From assembly GCA_016880225.1 (NCBI GenBank), contig JAEHDT010000292.1:1-17102 (forward strand): 17,102 nt of DNA, read 5' to 3'. Each line of letters begins with the position of its first letter. Positions within the stretch are counted from its first letter, which is position 1. Below are positions 1-8,017 of this stretch, one piece after another. Source of the DNA: Gemmatimonadota bacterium. GTDB lineage: Bacteria; Gemmatimonadota; Gemmatimonadetes; Gemmatimonadales; GWC2-71-9. Below the pieces are notes generated by a model. It saw only the letters and a program-made list of their open reading frames with translations, did no database searches and was not told the DNA's origin. Both the position numbers and the translations under genes were made by a program.

Positions 1-36
1 CCGTCCTCCCCCGGGGACAAGGACTGCTACATCCCG

Positions 37-576
37 CTACATGCCGAGGACGAACCCGGCCATATAAAGGATGGCCACAATGGTCTTTGCGTCACGCACT
101 TCCCCGTCCCGGATGCGCGCCAGGACGCGAGACAGCGGTTGTGGCACCACCTCGATGAACTCGTCGCGCTCGCGCGACGGTTGCCGCGTCTCGAGGCCGC
201 TCGCCAGGTACAAGTGGATGACCTCGTCGGTGAAGCCGGGTGTGGTCCAGATGGACGTCAGCCGCTCCATCCGGGCGGCTGCGACGCCCGCCTCCTCGAG
301 CAACTCGCGACGGGCGCACGTCTCCGGGTCCTCGCCGGGGTCGAGCGTGCCCGCGGGGATCTCCCACAGCGGGCCGCCCGCGGCGTAGCGGTACTGGCGG
401 ATCAACAGGATAGTGGGATCATCCCCCGGCGGGTCGGTGACGCAGGGCACGATGGCCGCGGCACCGGGGTGTCGGATCATCTCCAGCTCACCGGTCGAGC
501 CGTCGGGGAAGCGCACCGTGTCGACGTCGAGTCGCACGACCCGGCCGGTGTACACCCTGCGGCTCGCGAGCTGCAT
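37..576 (-). CDS. Nudix hydrolase, ADP-ribose pyrophosphatase type
   Basis: A 179-residue protein that probably hydrolyses a nucleoside diphosphate derivative, most likely ADP-ribose to AMP and ribose 5-phosphate, in the cytoplasm. The complete Nudix box GX5EX7REUXEEXGU spans residues 76-98, with E82, R90, E91, E94 and E95 as the catalytic and Mg-binding set. The preceding segment (VLLIRQYRYA-like, then WEIPAG) is typical of the NudF/ADPRase branch, and the length is close to that family. I chose the ATG at 576 because a GAGGGGG ribosome site lies just upstream and homology starts there; the reading frame stays open further upstream, but that stretch is antisense to ydcF-like coding. The start is only 8 bp after the upstream stop, so it is probably co-transcribed with that gene. 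Substrate is inferred from the family, not proven. Confidence 0.9.
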   Translation of the reverse strand: MQLASRRVYTGRVVRLDVDTVRFPDGSTGELEMIRHPGAAAIVPCVTDPPGDDPTILLIRQYRYAAGGPLWEIPAGTLDPGEDPETCARRELLEEAGVAAARMERLTSIWTTPGFTDEVIHLYLASGLETRQPSRERDEFIEVVPQPLSRVLARIRDGEVRDAKTIVAILYMAGFVLGM

Positions 577-584
577 GGACCCCC

Positions 585-1187
585 TCAGCGGTTGAAGACC
601 CAGGTGACGGGGACTTTGAGTCCCTCGGCGAGGAAGTAGGCGGCGTTGCGCCGCGGATTCGAGCGGATCGGGGAGTTGGGCGCGGGGGACGTGAACGCCA
701 CGAGTCCGAGCCGGCCCGCGATGATCTGCAGCCGCAGCATGTGAAAGCCGTCGGAGACGAGCAGGACGCGACGGCTGTCCTTCCCCGTGAACCACTGGGC
801 GACGCCGTGCAACGACGCCGCGGTGCTCGATCCTGCGGGGAGCGCCACGACGGCACTCTCGGGGAGGCCGGCCTTCAAGAGGTAGCGCCGGCCGACCTCC
901 GACTCGCTGACCGTGTCGCCCGAGCCCACCCCTCCCGTGACGAGGACCACGGGCGCCAGGCCCCGTTGATACAAGGCGGCGGCATGGTCGAGGCGGGCGC
1001 GGAACACGGGCGATGGCCGGCCGTTGTACTGGGCGGCGCCGAGCACCGCGATCGCGTCCGCCGTGGTGGCCTGATCGTGGGCGCCGGCGAGCGCCACGGC
1101 GACGACGACGGCGGCCCAGCCCAGGGCGAGCACGATTGCGCAGGCCGTCGCCGCCACGAAGCGGCGTCGCAAAGTCCAGAATGGCAT
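585..1187 (-). CDS. YdcF/ElyC/SanA family DUF218 membrane-anchored protein
   Basis: A 200-residue protein with a basic N-terminus (RRR at 7-9), one membrane helix at about 12-33 and a DUF218 domain at about 44-195. The family-conserved elements are visible: the first strand with AIAVLGAA (45-52), VLVTGG (81-86), a GSST segment (119-122) and SDGFHMLR (145-152) with the conserved His and Arg. DUF218 proteins such as E. coli YdcF, SanA and ElyC are linked to envelope integrity and peptidoglycan precursor handling; the exact reaction is not established. The ATG at 1187 gives a natural signal-anchor. It is followed 8 bp later by the Nudix gene and preceded by a 40-bp gap from the DUF5916 gene, so all three may share a transcript. 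Family assignment is firm; function is open. Confidence 0.85.
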   Translation of the reverse strand: MPFWTLRRRFVAATACAIVLALGWAAVVVAVALAGAHDQATTADAIAVLGAAQYNGRPSPVFRARLDHAAALYQRGLAPVVLVTGGVGSGDTVSESEVGRRYLLKAGLPESAVVALPAGSSTAASLHGVAQWFTGKDSRRVLLVSDGFHMLRLQIIAGRLGLVAFTSPAPNSPIRSNPRRNAAYFLAEGLKVPVTWVFNR

Positions 1188-1227
1188 GTGGGAAAGACAA
1201 TCAGGGAGGGCGTCAGAAGGAAGGGGG

Positions 1228-3885
1228 TTACAGGCTCAGCCAGTAGTTGAGCTTCACGAGCAACACGTTGGTCGGGGGGTCCAGGAAGATCTCGTGGGCG
1301 ACGTAACGGCCGAGGTCGAGCGCGGGATCGGGGATGTTGACGAACCGCGACTGCGACCACACGACGAACAGCGTGGACCCGGGTCGGTACTCCCAGCGCA
1401 GCACCGCGTTCGAGCGGAAGGAGCGGACGCGGGAGTCCGGGTTCGAAAATCGAAACATCGTCGTGTCTTGAGCGGAAGGGCGCACGGAATACGCGGCCGC
1501 GCTCGAGTCGTACGTCACGGTCGAGCCGTTGTCCCGGCCGTACACGCTGAATGCGAAGCTGCGAGCGCGCGCGAGCTCCTTGAAGCGAACGTAGCGCCCC
1601 GCAAACGTGAAGGGCTGCACGTACACCTGAAAGCTGAGGGTAGGAGTGAAGGTGAGGCTCAGCCGCGTCGTGAGATCGAGCTGCCGTTGCGTGAGCTCTC
1701 CGAACACGTAGCGGGCGCCGAAGGTCGGCCCGTTGCTGTCCGGCTGCGACGTGACGAACTGCGCGGCCGTGAAACCCCTGACGTAACTCGGCCCGAACTG
1801 AAGCGACACTGCGGCGCTCGGCCGCACGTTGATCACCGGGCTCATCGTGAGGGACCAGGTTCCGCCGGCATCGTGGAAGTACTGGGCATTCAGCGTACCG
1901 TTCACTGCCTGGCGCGTGTCCGAGGTGAGCGTCACTCCCGTGACCCACTGCGCCGGAGCCAACGCGGCCGGTCCGCCTCGGGTCAGCCGGTCGTCGACGC
2001 CCTGCTGTTGCTGGTACACGAAGAGATTAGCGCTCCAATAGTTGAGCAGCTGTCCGAAGATACTGAGGTCACGTCCCAGCTGGATTCGGTCGCCTCCGTA
2101 GTTCCAGGCGAAGGCGAGCGGGTCCGCGCCAACGGTCGCTTGCCGAAAGACCCGACCAGGCTTCGTCCAACGGTAGCCCAGGAAGAGGTCGCCCGCGGTC
2201 CGGTCGGTGCGGCGCTGAAAGCCTAGGTCGTTCACCTCGAACCCGGGCGTGCTGGTGCTGAGGGCAAAGGCCCAGTTCGTGTTGCCGCCCTCCTTGTTGA
2301 TCGAGACGTCGGCGCCCAGCCCTGCGAGGGACGTGCGGCGGGGATCGTAACGGCGGCGCAGGTAAGGCGCGTCCGGTCGTTGGTAGTATCGCGTCGACTG
2401 CTCCTGCGTGAGTCGGAGCGCGAGCGTGTCGCCGGTGACATAGGATGCTCCGGCGGAGGCGTACAGGGCATAGGCGTTGTTGGCCCAACGGTGGTACAAG
2501 TCCGCGCTCCCGACATAGGCGCCGCTGCGCAGAGAGTCCAGCGAAGCGCTGTTCGTGCGGCGGGCGACCGCGCTGGCAAGTAGGCCGAACCCCGTGCGGC
2601 CCCCGACCTCGCGCCGCATCCGGCCGACGATGTAGTTCGTGCGCGGCTCTACATCCTCACGCCACGCAGCACCGCTCGAATAGAACCGGGCCTGCTCCCG
2701 TGCCGTCAGAGCGTCGAGCAGGCCCACCGACCAGCCGCTCGGCGTCTTGCCGGTGACCTTCGCGGCTCCGAGGATGGTGGTGTGCGTCGGGAGGTCGATG
2801 AACCCGTCCGTCGGCGCCTCGGGCTCGAGTGACGGGGCGCGGCCGATGCGGCGTGAGTAGAAGTATTGGGGCGTGTTGCCGAATTGGATGTAGGGACCGG
2901 TGCCGCCGAAGGTGAAGATGCTCGCGCCCTCCACGAAGAACGGGCGTCGCTCGTGTAGGAACTGCTCGACCGTCGTCAGATTGACGAACGCTGGGTCCGA
3001 TTCCACCTGTCCGAAGTCGGGGTTCGCGGCGGCATCGAGCGTGAGGTTCGAGGTCAGCCCGTACTGCAGATCGAGCCCGCCGCCGCCGAAGTAACTGTGA
3101 CCGTTGTCGAAAGGATCCCCAGGACGGGCGCGATCGTAGGTGCCCCGGGCGAGCGTGTACGGTAGCAGCTCGAGTCGCTTGGGCGCTGGGATGTCGCGCA
3201 ACCCCACGAGATGCCCGAAGCGCGACGCGTACCCGGTCTCGGTCTTGGGCTTGAACGCCCACTGGCTGAATTGGTTCTTGCGGAACACCCATCGGAAGAA
3301 ATTCACGCCCCACACCTGGTCGTGCGCGTGGGGAAACCGCAGCTGCGAGAACGGGATCCGCATCTCCACCACCCAGCCGAGCGAATCGACCGCGGTCGCG
3401 ACGTCCCACACGGGGTCCCAGGAGCGATCTCCCAGAAAGAAGTCGTTGCTGCAGACATCATCCAGCTTCACGCCCGCGGGATTGACGGCGAACTCGAACG
3501 CGGTACGGTGGTCGTGGTAGCTGTCGACGTCGACGTAGAAGACGTCGCTTTGGGTCTCGTCGTCGCGGCGGCCGAGGCGCCGGGAGATCTTCAGGGGTTC
3601 GGCGTCGTACAGCCGTGCGCCGACGTAGAGCGCCGCATCGTCGTACACGACCATCACGGTCGTCGATTCGCTCGGAGACTTTCCTTCGTAGGGGTCCGTC
3701 TCGAGGAAGCCGCGCACGGGGTGCGCCTGGCGCCAAGCGGGGTCGTCGAGCCGGCCGTCGAGCGTGGGTGGGAGTTCGATTCGCACAGCGGTCATGGTCG
3801 GCGCGGGGCGCCCCCCGGCGTGGCTCAGCGAGAGGGAATCAGCGGAGGGGGACTGGGCCAGCAGCAGCGCGGCGACGACGAGCAC
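1228..3885 (-). CDS. DUF5916 protein: CBM9-like domain plus outer-membrane barrel
   Basis: An 885-residue exported protein. A hydrophobic signal segment covers about residues 1-17. A carbohydrate-binding family 9-like beta-sandwich follows (about 30-235), with the characteristic IELPPTLDGRLDDPAW opening (36-51) and conserved WVVEMRIPFSQLRF. The remaining 600 residues are rich in alternating aromatic and polar strands typical of an outer-membrane barrel (DUF5916), ending in LNYWLSL, a terminal strand with aromatic residues as in barrel proteins. Start is a GTG at 3885 preceded by GGGAGG at 3895-3900 (9-nt spacing). The gene lies 72 bp after the second HEAT gene on the same strand, which suggests but does not prove that it belongs to the sigma/HEAT operon. 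The substrate is unknown; CBM9-like domains of this type occur in surface proteins of Bacteroidota and Gemmatimonadota. Confidence 0.88.
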   Translation of the reverse strand: MLVVAALLLAQSPSADSLSLSHAGGRPAPTMTAVRIELPPTLDGRLDDPAWRQAHPVRGFLETDPYEGKSPSESTTVMVVYDDAALYVGARLYDAEPLKISRRLGRRDDETQSDVFYVDVDSYHDHRTAFEFAVNPAGVKLDDVCSNDFFLGDRSWDPVWDVATAVDSLGWVVEMRIPFSQLRFPHAHDQVWGVNFFRWVFRKNQFSQWAFKPKTETGYASRFGHLVGLRDIPAPKRLELLPYTLARGTYDRARPGDPFDNGHSYFGGGGLDLQYGLTSNLTLDAAANPDFGQVESDPAFVNLTTVEQFLHERRPFFVEGASIFTFGGTGPYIQFGNTPQYFYSRRIGRAPSLEPEAPTDGFIDLPTHTTILGAAKVTGKTPSGWSVGLLDALTAREQARFYSSGAAWREDVEPRTNYIVGRMRREVGGRTGFGLLASAVARRTNSASLDSLRSGAYVGSADLYHRWANNAYALYASAGASYVTGDTLALRLTQEQSTRYYQRPDAPYLRRRYDPRRTSLAGLGADVSINKEGGNTNWAFALSTSTPGFEVNDLGFQRRTDRTAGDLFLGYRWTKPGRVFRQATVGADPLAFAWNYGGDRIQLGRDLSIFGQLLNYWSANLFVYQQQQGVDDRLTRGGPAALAPAQWVTGVTLTSDTRQAVNGTLNAQYFHDAGGTWSLTMSPVINVRPSAAVSLQFGPSYVRGFTAAQFVTSQPDSNGPTFGARYVFGELTQRQLDLTTRLSLTFTPTLSFQVYVQPFTFAGRYVRFKELARARSFAFSVYGRDNGSTVTYDSSAAAYSVRPSAQDTTMFRFSNPDSRVRSFRSNAVLRWEYRPGSTLFVVWSQSRFVNIPDPALDLGRYVAHEIFLDPPTNVLLVKLNYWLSL

Positions 3886-3957
3886 GGGCGACGACCTCCC
3901 TGACGGTCGGGCGGTTCGTGATACCCCGTGAACCTAGCCATCTCCGACGTCGGGCCG
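3886..3957 (-). other. Intergenic gap between HEAT gene 2 and DUF5916 gene
   Basis: This 72-bp gap separates two same-strand genes. The only clear element is the GGGAGG ribosome site at 3895-3900 for the GTG start of the DUF5916 gene. I see no hairpin with a T tract and no convincing -35/-10 pair, so read-through from the HEAT genes is plausible. Confidence 0.4.
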
Positions 3958-4758
3958 TCAGGGTTTGGTCAGTAGCTCTTCGAACAGGGCCAGGGCCCGC
4001 GGGTCGCCCGATTGACCGAGCCAGAAGATCGCTTTGCGTCGCACCGCCCCGTCCGGGTGTGTGCGGGCGATGCGGATGAGGGCGGGGACGCCGGCGTCGT
4101 GCGGCTGCTGAGACAGGGCGAAGACCGCTTGCTCCTTCACGTCGCGCTCCACCCCGGTGTCGTCCACCAGATTGGCCAGGCCACGGGTCGCCGCATCTCC
4201 CGCCGCCTGGCCCAGCCAGAACACCGCCTGGCGGCGGGTGCGCCGGGGCACCCGCTCGTCGCGTGCGAGCCCGAGCAGCGCGGGCCACACGGTCACCGAG
4301 TCTGCGAGGGTGACGGGCAGGATCGCGTCCTCGCCCACGCGCCCTTGCGCACCCCTCGCGAGCTCGAGCAGGAACTGGGTCGCATCGTGAGCCGACACGG
4401 TCCCGAGGTCGGTCATCGTGCCGACGACCGGTGTCACCCAGCGCCCTCCCACGTAGGTGCGGACCGCGCGGACCTCGCCGTCCCGCACCGCCAGCGATAC
4501 GCGCACCGGTCCGGGCTCGCAGTCGTACTCGACCTCGTCGTCCTCGGAGCTGCCGTCGAACAGGATCGTGTGCCGGCCGCACCGTCCCCCGTCGCAGCTG
4601 TGCGTGATGATGTTGCGGCCGTTGCCGCACAGGCCGGGGCGGGCGGCGAAGCTCAGGCGCACGATCCCGTCAGGCGTGGCGGCGACACGCGCGCCGATGC
4701 CCTGGGCGACAGCCGGGGCCGCCACGAGCGTCCACACGATCGCCAGGCGAACGCTCAC
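3958..4758 (-). CDS. Exported protein with cysteine-rich N-domain and three HEAT repeats
   Basis: A 266-residue protein with a signal peptide (1-19, ending AVAQ), so it acts outside the cytoplasm. Residues 25-130 form a domain I do not recognise; four cysteines at 44, 55, 60 and 80 could form two disulfides or a metal site. Residues 160-266 hold three HEAT (PBS-lyase-like) repeats with cores QAVFWLGQ (178-185), QAVFALSQ (211-218) and KAIFWLGQ (242-249), spaced 33 and 32 residues. The repeats match those of the upstream gene product, so the two are paralogues in their C-terminal halves. The GTG start at 4758 overlaps the upstream stop (GTGA, 4 bp), with GGAG 11 nt upstream; this implies translational coupling. 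HEAT repeats are protein-binding scaffolds; the partner is unknown. Confidence 0.88.
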   Translation of the reverse strand: MSVRLAIVWTLVAAPAVAQGIGARVAATPDGIVRLSFAARPGLCGNGRNIITHSCDGGRCGRHTILFDGSSEDDEVEYDCEPGPVRVSLAVRDGEVRAVRTYVGGRWVTPVVGTMTDLGTVSAHDATQFLLELARGAQGRVGEDAILPVTLADSVTVWPALLGLARDERVPRRTRRQAVFWLGQAAGDAATRGLANLVDDTGVERDVKEQAVFALSQQPHDAGVPALIRIARTHPDGAVRRKAIFWLGQSGDPRALALFEELLTKP

Positions 4759-6212
4759 TGATTGATGATCTCCAACAGGACCTGCGCCGCCCGCGGGTCG
4801 TGCGATTGCCCCAGCCAGAAGAGCGCCTTCTTGCGCAGGTCCTTGTTCTGTTCGGTCTTCGCGATCTGAATCAGCTTGTCGAGCGCGGCCGGCTCGTGAC
4901 GTTGCGAGTACACGAAGATGAGCTGGTCCTTCATCTCCTCGTTGTGCATGCGGTCGTACAGGCCGACCAGCTCGTCCAGGTTCCCGCCGGTCTGGCCGGC
5001 CCAGAACAGCGCCTTCTTCCGCATCTCGACCGGCTCCGGCTCGCTCAAGGCGATATCCATGAGCCAGCGTGCGTTGTCCGCGCCGCCCATCTGTGACAAC
5101 GAGAAGATCACCTTCTCCTTGAGATCCTCGCTCGTGACCTTCGCGTACAGGCTGCGGAGGAACGCCCCGTTCTCGGGAGAATGTTGCTGGCCCAGCCAGA
5201 AGATCGCCTTTTCCCGCATCTCGCCGGGCGCCCGCTCGTTGCCTGCGTAGTCGCGCAGGATCTGACCGGCGCGGGCGTTGTGGATCTGCGACAGCGCGAA
5301 GATCGCCTTCTCCTGGAGCTCGACGTCGGTGGCCGTACGGAGGATCGAGTCGAGGGCGCTCACCGCCCGGTTACTGCCCACCTGCGACAGCCAGAACACG
5401 GCCTGCTGGCGGACCTCGGGGTCGGGATCGTCGCGAGCGACGCCGAGCAGCACGTCCTCCGTCTCCGGGGTGCGCTTCTGCGATAGGATGAACACCGCCT
5501 TGCGGCGCAGCGCAGCCGAGCAGGCGTCGCGCCGCGCCAGGACCTTCTTGAGGATCGGCACGGCGTTCCCCTCGTCCATCTGGAGTAGACCGTTGAGCGC
5601 CGCGACGCGGACGTCGTCTTCGTCGTCCTCGTCCACCTGGCTGGGACACGGCTTGACCTTGACACTGTCACCCGGGCTCTGCTGCGCGTGAGCGATGATC
5701 CAGCGGTGCGCGTCCTCGTCGCCCTGCTTCGCGCGCGCCGTCTGAATCCGCGCGAGCAACGCGTCGCCGTCGCGGAGCGTGGCCGCCTTGGCGTAGCGCT
5801 GTTGCTGCCTCATGAGCAGGCTGCGTGCCTCGTCGAGGTTGTCGTTCTTGTACAGCGCGAACGCGGCCCAATAGAGCGCGTCGCCCGCGCGCGTCGTGTT
5901 GGGGTAGCGGCGCGCGAGCTCGCCGTACAAATCCGCGGCGCGCTGATAGTCGGCGCGGTTCAGCGCCTGGCGCGCGGCCCGCCACAGCGAGTCGGTCGGA
6001 TCCTGCCCGTCATGCAGGATGTTCGCGCCGTCGACAGCGAGGGCGGCGAGGCCGTCCTGCGGGTTGAGCTGGCCGATTGCGCCGAAGGCGTCCAGGCGAT
6101 CGAGGGTGGCAAGCGCGGCCCGCGCCCGCGCCACGATCGGGGCGACCTGCGGGATCACCACCGGCTGCTGAATCCCCAAGACGGCCGCCACCACGAGCTG
6201 TAGACCTGGCAT
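4755..6212 (-). CDS. Exported TPR-like plus eight-repeat HEAT scaffold protein
   Basis: A 485-residue protein with an N-terminal hydrophobic segment (1-14) consistent with export. Residues 84-135 look like a tetratricopeptide or tol-pal-type helical pair (NRADYQRAADLYGELARRYP, then a second helix pair ending DEARSLL). An acidic linker (193-200, VDEDDEDD) leads into HEAT repeats: one degenerate at about 201-230, then eight with the core (K/Q)A(I/V/L)Fxx(S/G)Q, whose Phe lies at 241, 273, 305, 338, 370, 403, 433 and 465. The ATG at 6212 shares one base with the upstream stop (TGATG) and has AAGGAG at 6220-6225, so I prefer it to in-frame starts further upstream. It is cistron three of the sigma operon. 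A role as a multi-protein scaffold in the periplasm or at the surface is inference. Confidence 0.88.
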   Translation of the reverse strand: MPGLQLVVAAVLGIQQPVVIPQVAPIVARARAALATLDRLDAFGAIGQLNPQDGLAALAVDGANILHDGQDPTDSLWRAARQALNRADYQRAADLYGELARRYPNTTRAGDALYWAAFALYKNDNLDEARSLLMRQQQRYAKAATLRDGDALLARIQTARAKQGDEDAHRWIIAHAQQSPGDSVKVKPCPSQVDEDDEDDVRVAALNGLLQMDEGNAVPILKKVLARRDACSAALRRKAVFILSQKRTPETEDVLLGVARDDPDPEVRQQAVFWLSQVGSNRAVSALDSILRTATDVELQEKAIFALSQIHNARAGQILRDYAGNERAPGEMREKAIFWLGQQHSPENGAFLRSLYAKVTSEDLKEKVIFSLSQMGGADNARWLMDIALSEPEPVEMRKKALFWAGQTGGNLDELVGLYDRMHNEEMKDQLIFVYSQRHEPAALDKLIQIAKTEQNKDLRKKALFWLGQSHDPRAAQVLLEIINQ

Positions 6213-6832
6213 CACAGCGCTCCTTGCGTGCGTGCGGAACCGGAGCCGGCCGGGCTCGTCGTGCGCAGCCGCAGCAACACGCTCCGTTGTTCCAGTCCCT
6301 GATTGATGAGCCGTACGTCCTCCCGATCGCCGCGTGGAGTCAGCTGGGCGACCTGGGCCAGCACCAGCTCGAGGTCTTCGAGCAGGCTCTTCAGTCGGAC
6401 GTCTTGCGCGGCGGGCGAGTCGAGCATCAGTCGGGTCGTACACAGCAGGTCACGGGCCTGCGCCGAGAGCTGGGTCATGGGCGCGCCGGCGTGAGTCTCC
6501 GACCGGAAGCCCGTGAGCAGGGCCTCGGTGCGGGCGAGGTATTGGGCGGCCGCGAGCTGGTACACGAAGGTGGACGCGCGATCGCTCGGAGCGGGGACGC
6601 GAGACGCCTCGGGGGAGCCCGGAGCGCTCCAGCGCCCGATCGCGATGCCGAGTGCGAGGACCGCCGCGATCCCCACGCCCCAGCGCAGGACGGGCGACCT
6701 TGCGATCGTCCGCCGCCGGCCCGCGCGTGCCGCCGCGATGCGGGCCCACAGTTCGTCGCGCGGCGTGGCGGGCGGGCGGTGATAATCCTGCGCCGCCTGC
6801 CGCAATAGCTCGTCGAACCGATCATCGTTCAT
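6212..6832 (-). CDS. Single-pass membrane protein, probable anti-sigma factor
   Basis: A 206-residue protein with a cytoplasmic N-terminus (1-50, acidic then strongly basic, RRR at 39-41), one membrane helix (about 51-68, WGVGIAAVLALGIAIGRW) and an outside helical domain (about 85-190) rich in Leu, Gln and Glu. This topology and the position directly behind an ECF sigma gene, overlapping it by 4 bp (ATGA), make it the likely anti-sigma factor. It has no HxxxCxxC zinc motif; the single cysteine is C131, on the outside face. It is therefore not a classical zinc-binding (ZAS) anti-sigma factor, and binding to the sigma factor is inferred from position and topology only. Its stop overlaps the start of the first HEAT gene by one base. 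Start ATG at 6832 with GGGGGAG about 10 nt upstream. Confidence 0.78.
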   Translation of the reverse strand: MNDDRFDELLRQAAQDYHRPPATPRDELWARIAAARAGRRRTIARSPVLRWGVGIAAVLALGIAIGRWSAPGSPEASRVPAPSDRASTFVYQLAAAQYLARTEALLTGFRSETHAGAPMTQLSAQARDLLCTTRLMLDSPAAQDVRLKSLLEDLELVLAQVAQLTPRGDREDVRLINQGLEQRSVLLRLRTTSPAGSGSARTQGAL

Positions 6833-7371
6833 GAGGCCCACTCCCCCGCGAAGTCCGACAGTGCATCTCGCAGCTTGGCGCGCGCCCGGGACAGCTGCGC
6901 TTTCGACGTTCCCGATTCGATGCCGAGGGTGGCGCCGATCTCCTCGTGGGTGTACCCCTCGACGTCGTGCATCACGAACACGGTGCGATAACCATCGGCC
7001 AGGGCGTCGATCGCCTCGGCGAGCCGTCGCTTCAGGTCCGGCTCGGCCCGGCGCCCGGCGCCGGACAGCGTGGCGGCGTCGTCGAGGTCCGCTTCGCGAA
7101 GCCGCAGCCGCTTCACCTTGCGTAGCCCGTTCAGCGTCACCGACGTGGCGATCGCGTGCAGCCACGTCGAGAGCTTCGCCTCACCACGGAACCCGCGCAG
7201 CCGCTCGAACGCCCGCACGAACGTATCCTGGGTGAACTCCCGTGCGAGGTCGTCGTCGCCCGCGAGCCGGTACACGAGCCGGTAGATCCGGTCCACGTGC
7301 GCGTCGTACAGCGCGCGCTCCGCGGCGCCGTCCCCGGCGCAGATTCGGGCAATCAGCTCGCGTTCGTCCAC
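6829..7371 (-). CDS. ECF-type RNA polymerase sigma factor (sigma-70 family)
   Basis: A 180-residue sigma factor that would direct RNA polymerase to a small regulon, probably including its own operon. Region 2 spans about 18-85, with the DxxQDTFVRAFERL-like core (DDLAREFTQDTF, 40-51) and the WLHAIATSVTLNGLRK segment (70-85) of the -10-binding helices. Region 4 spans about 113-168, with HEEIGATLGIESGTSKAQLSRAR (142-164) as the helix-turn-helix that reads the -35. There is no region 3, as expected for ECF factors. I chose the GTG at 7371 because GGAG lies 4-5 nt upstream and homology begins there; the frame stays open far upstream, but that part is antisense to the next gene. It heads a chain of four overlapping genes: sigma, membrane protein, HEAT, HEAT. 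Confidence 0.9.
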   Translation of the reverse strand: MDERELIARICAGDGAAERALYDAHVDRIYRLVYRLAGDDDLAREFTQDTFVRAFERLRGFRGEAKLSTWLHAIATSVTLNGLRKVKRLRLREADLDDAATLSGAGRRAEPDLKRRLAEAIDALADGYRTVFVMHDVEGYTHEEIGATLGIESGTSKAQLSRARAKLRDALSDFAGEWAS

Positions 7372-7465
7372 CGGGCTCCGACGCGGGGGGCGGGGGCGGG
7401 GAGCGGCATCCGTTGACCCTCTGACACGGCGGGGGCCGGGAGGGTTGCGCGAGTGGGGGGAGGCT
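7372..7465 (-). other. Gap upstream of the sigma operon
   Basis: These 94 bp separate the membrane protein gene from the sigma gene and should hold the promoter of the sigma operon. I see the GGAG ribosome site just before the GTG start and a C/G-rich run, but no convincing housekeeping -35/-10 pair. An ECF-type promoter recognised by the sigma factor itself is possible but cannot be shown without a regulon consensus. Confidence 0.35.
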
Positions 7466-8017
7466 TCAGCCCTGGTGCAGCAGGTAGCGAATCCCCACGC
7501 CGACGACGAGCGCCAGCAGGAAGGAGGCGAGCGTGCCGACGAGGAAGTATTCGGCGAACTCGCGGTCCTCGAGCTGCTTGAAGCGGGCCAGGGACTTCGC
7601 GGCGATGATCCAGGCGACGGCGGTGTACTCGCCCAGCAGCACGAGGGTGAGGGTAAGAGCGCGCTCGAGGGAGCCGACGGCGCGGCCGCGCGCGACGTCG
7701 ATCGCGCCGGCGGTGCGGTCCTCATCGCGCCGCATCTGCAGCGACGGCAGCTCGAGCACGCTGCGGATCAGGACGACGCCGCGGCCCGAAACGTACAGGT
7801 ACCCGGTCGCGAGCAGGCCCAAGCGCCCCCACCACAGGCCGTCGGCGCTGGGCGTGGCGAGCCGGGCCAGGAACGTGCCGGCGACCAGCGCCGCGATCAC
7901 GAGCAACGCCTCGACGACGAGCAGCGTACGGGCGCGGCGGCGGCCGTCCACCTGGCTGGGCCAGAGGGTGGCGGCGAGGGTGTAGGCGAGCAGCGGCACG
8001 ACGTACAGCGGGTTCAC
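7466..8017 (-). CDS. Integral membrane protein, SatD partner (DUF3307-like C-terminal part)
   Basis: A 183-residue protein with about four hydrophobic helices: about 5-18, 33-52, 66-85 (weaker) and 157-178, plus an amphipathic hydrophobic stretch at about 117-138. The C-terminal segment GEYTAVAWIIAAKSLARF (127-144), then LEDREFAEYFLVGTLASF (147-164), resembles the conserved tail of membrane proteins encoded beside satD in many bacteria (DUF3307-type). I base this on recall of the family pattern. The GTG start at 8017 overlaps the satD stop by 4 bp (GTGA), so the two are translationally coupled and very likely work together. The biochemical role is unknown; regulation of, or by, the SatD protein is a reasonable hypothesis. 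Confidence 0.75.
   Translation of the reverse strand: MNPLYVVPLLAYTLAATLWPSQVDGRRRARTLLVVEALLVIAALVAGTFLARLATPSADGLWWGRLGLLATGYLYVSGRGVVLIRSVLELPSLQMRRDEDRTAGAIDVARGRAVGSLERALTLTLVLLGEYTAVAWIIAAKSLARFKQLEDREFAEYFLVGTLASFLLALVVGVGIRYLLHQG

Noticed and set aside
37..1200. A 387-codon open frame that would fuse the Nudix protein to an N-terminal extension
   Set aside because: The extension lies in another frame of the DUF218 gene, which has clear family motifs. A ribosome site and homology place the Nudix start at 576.
875..1948. Long antisense-frame ORF (357 codons), and similar ones at 1186-2226 plus and 4012-4761 plus
   Set aside because: Low-complexity Arg/Ala/Gly-rich translations with no motif; they overlap real genes completely.
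6829..7725. Longer version of the sigma factor (298 codons)
   Set aside because: The added part is Ser/Pro/Arg-rich and antisense to the membrane protein gene; ECF factors begin near the GTG at 7371.
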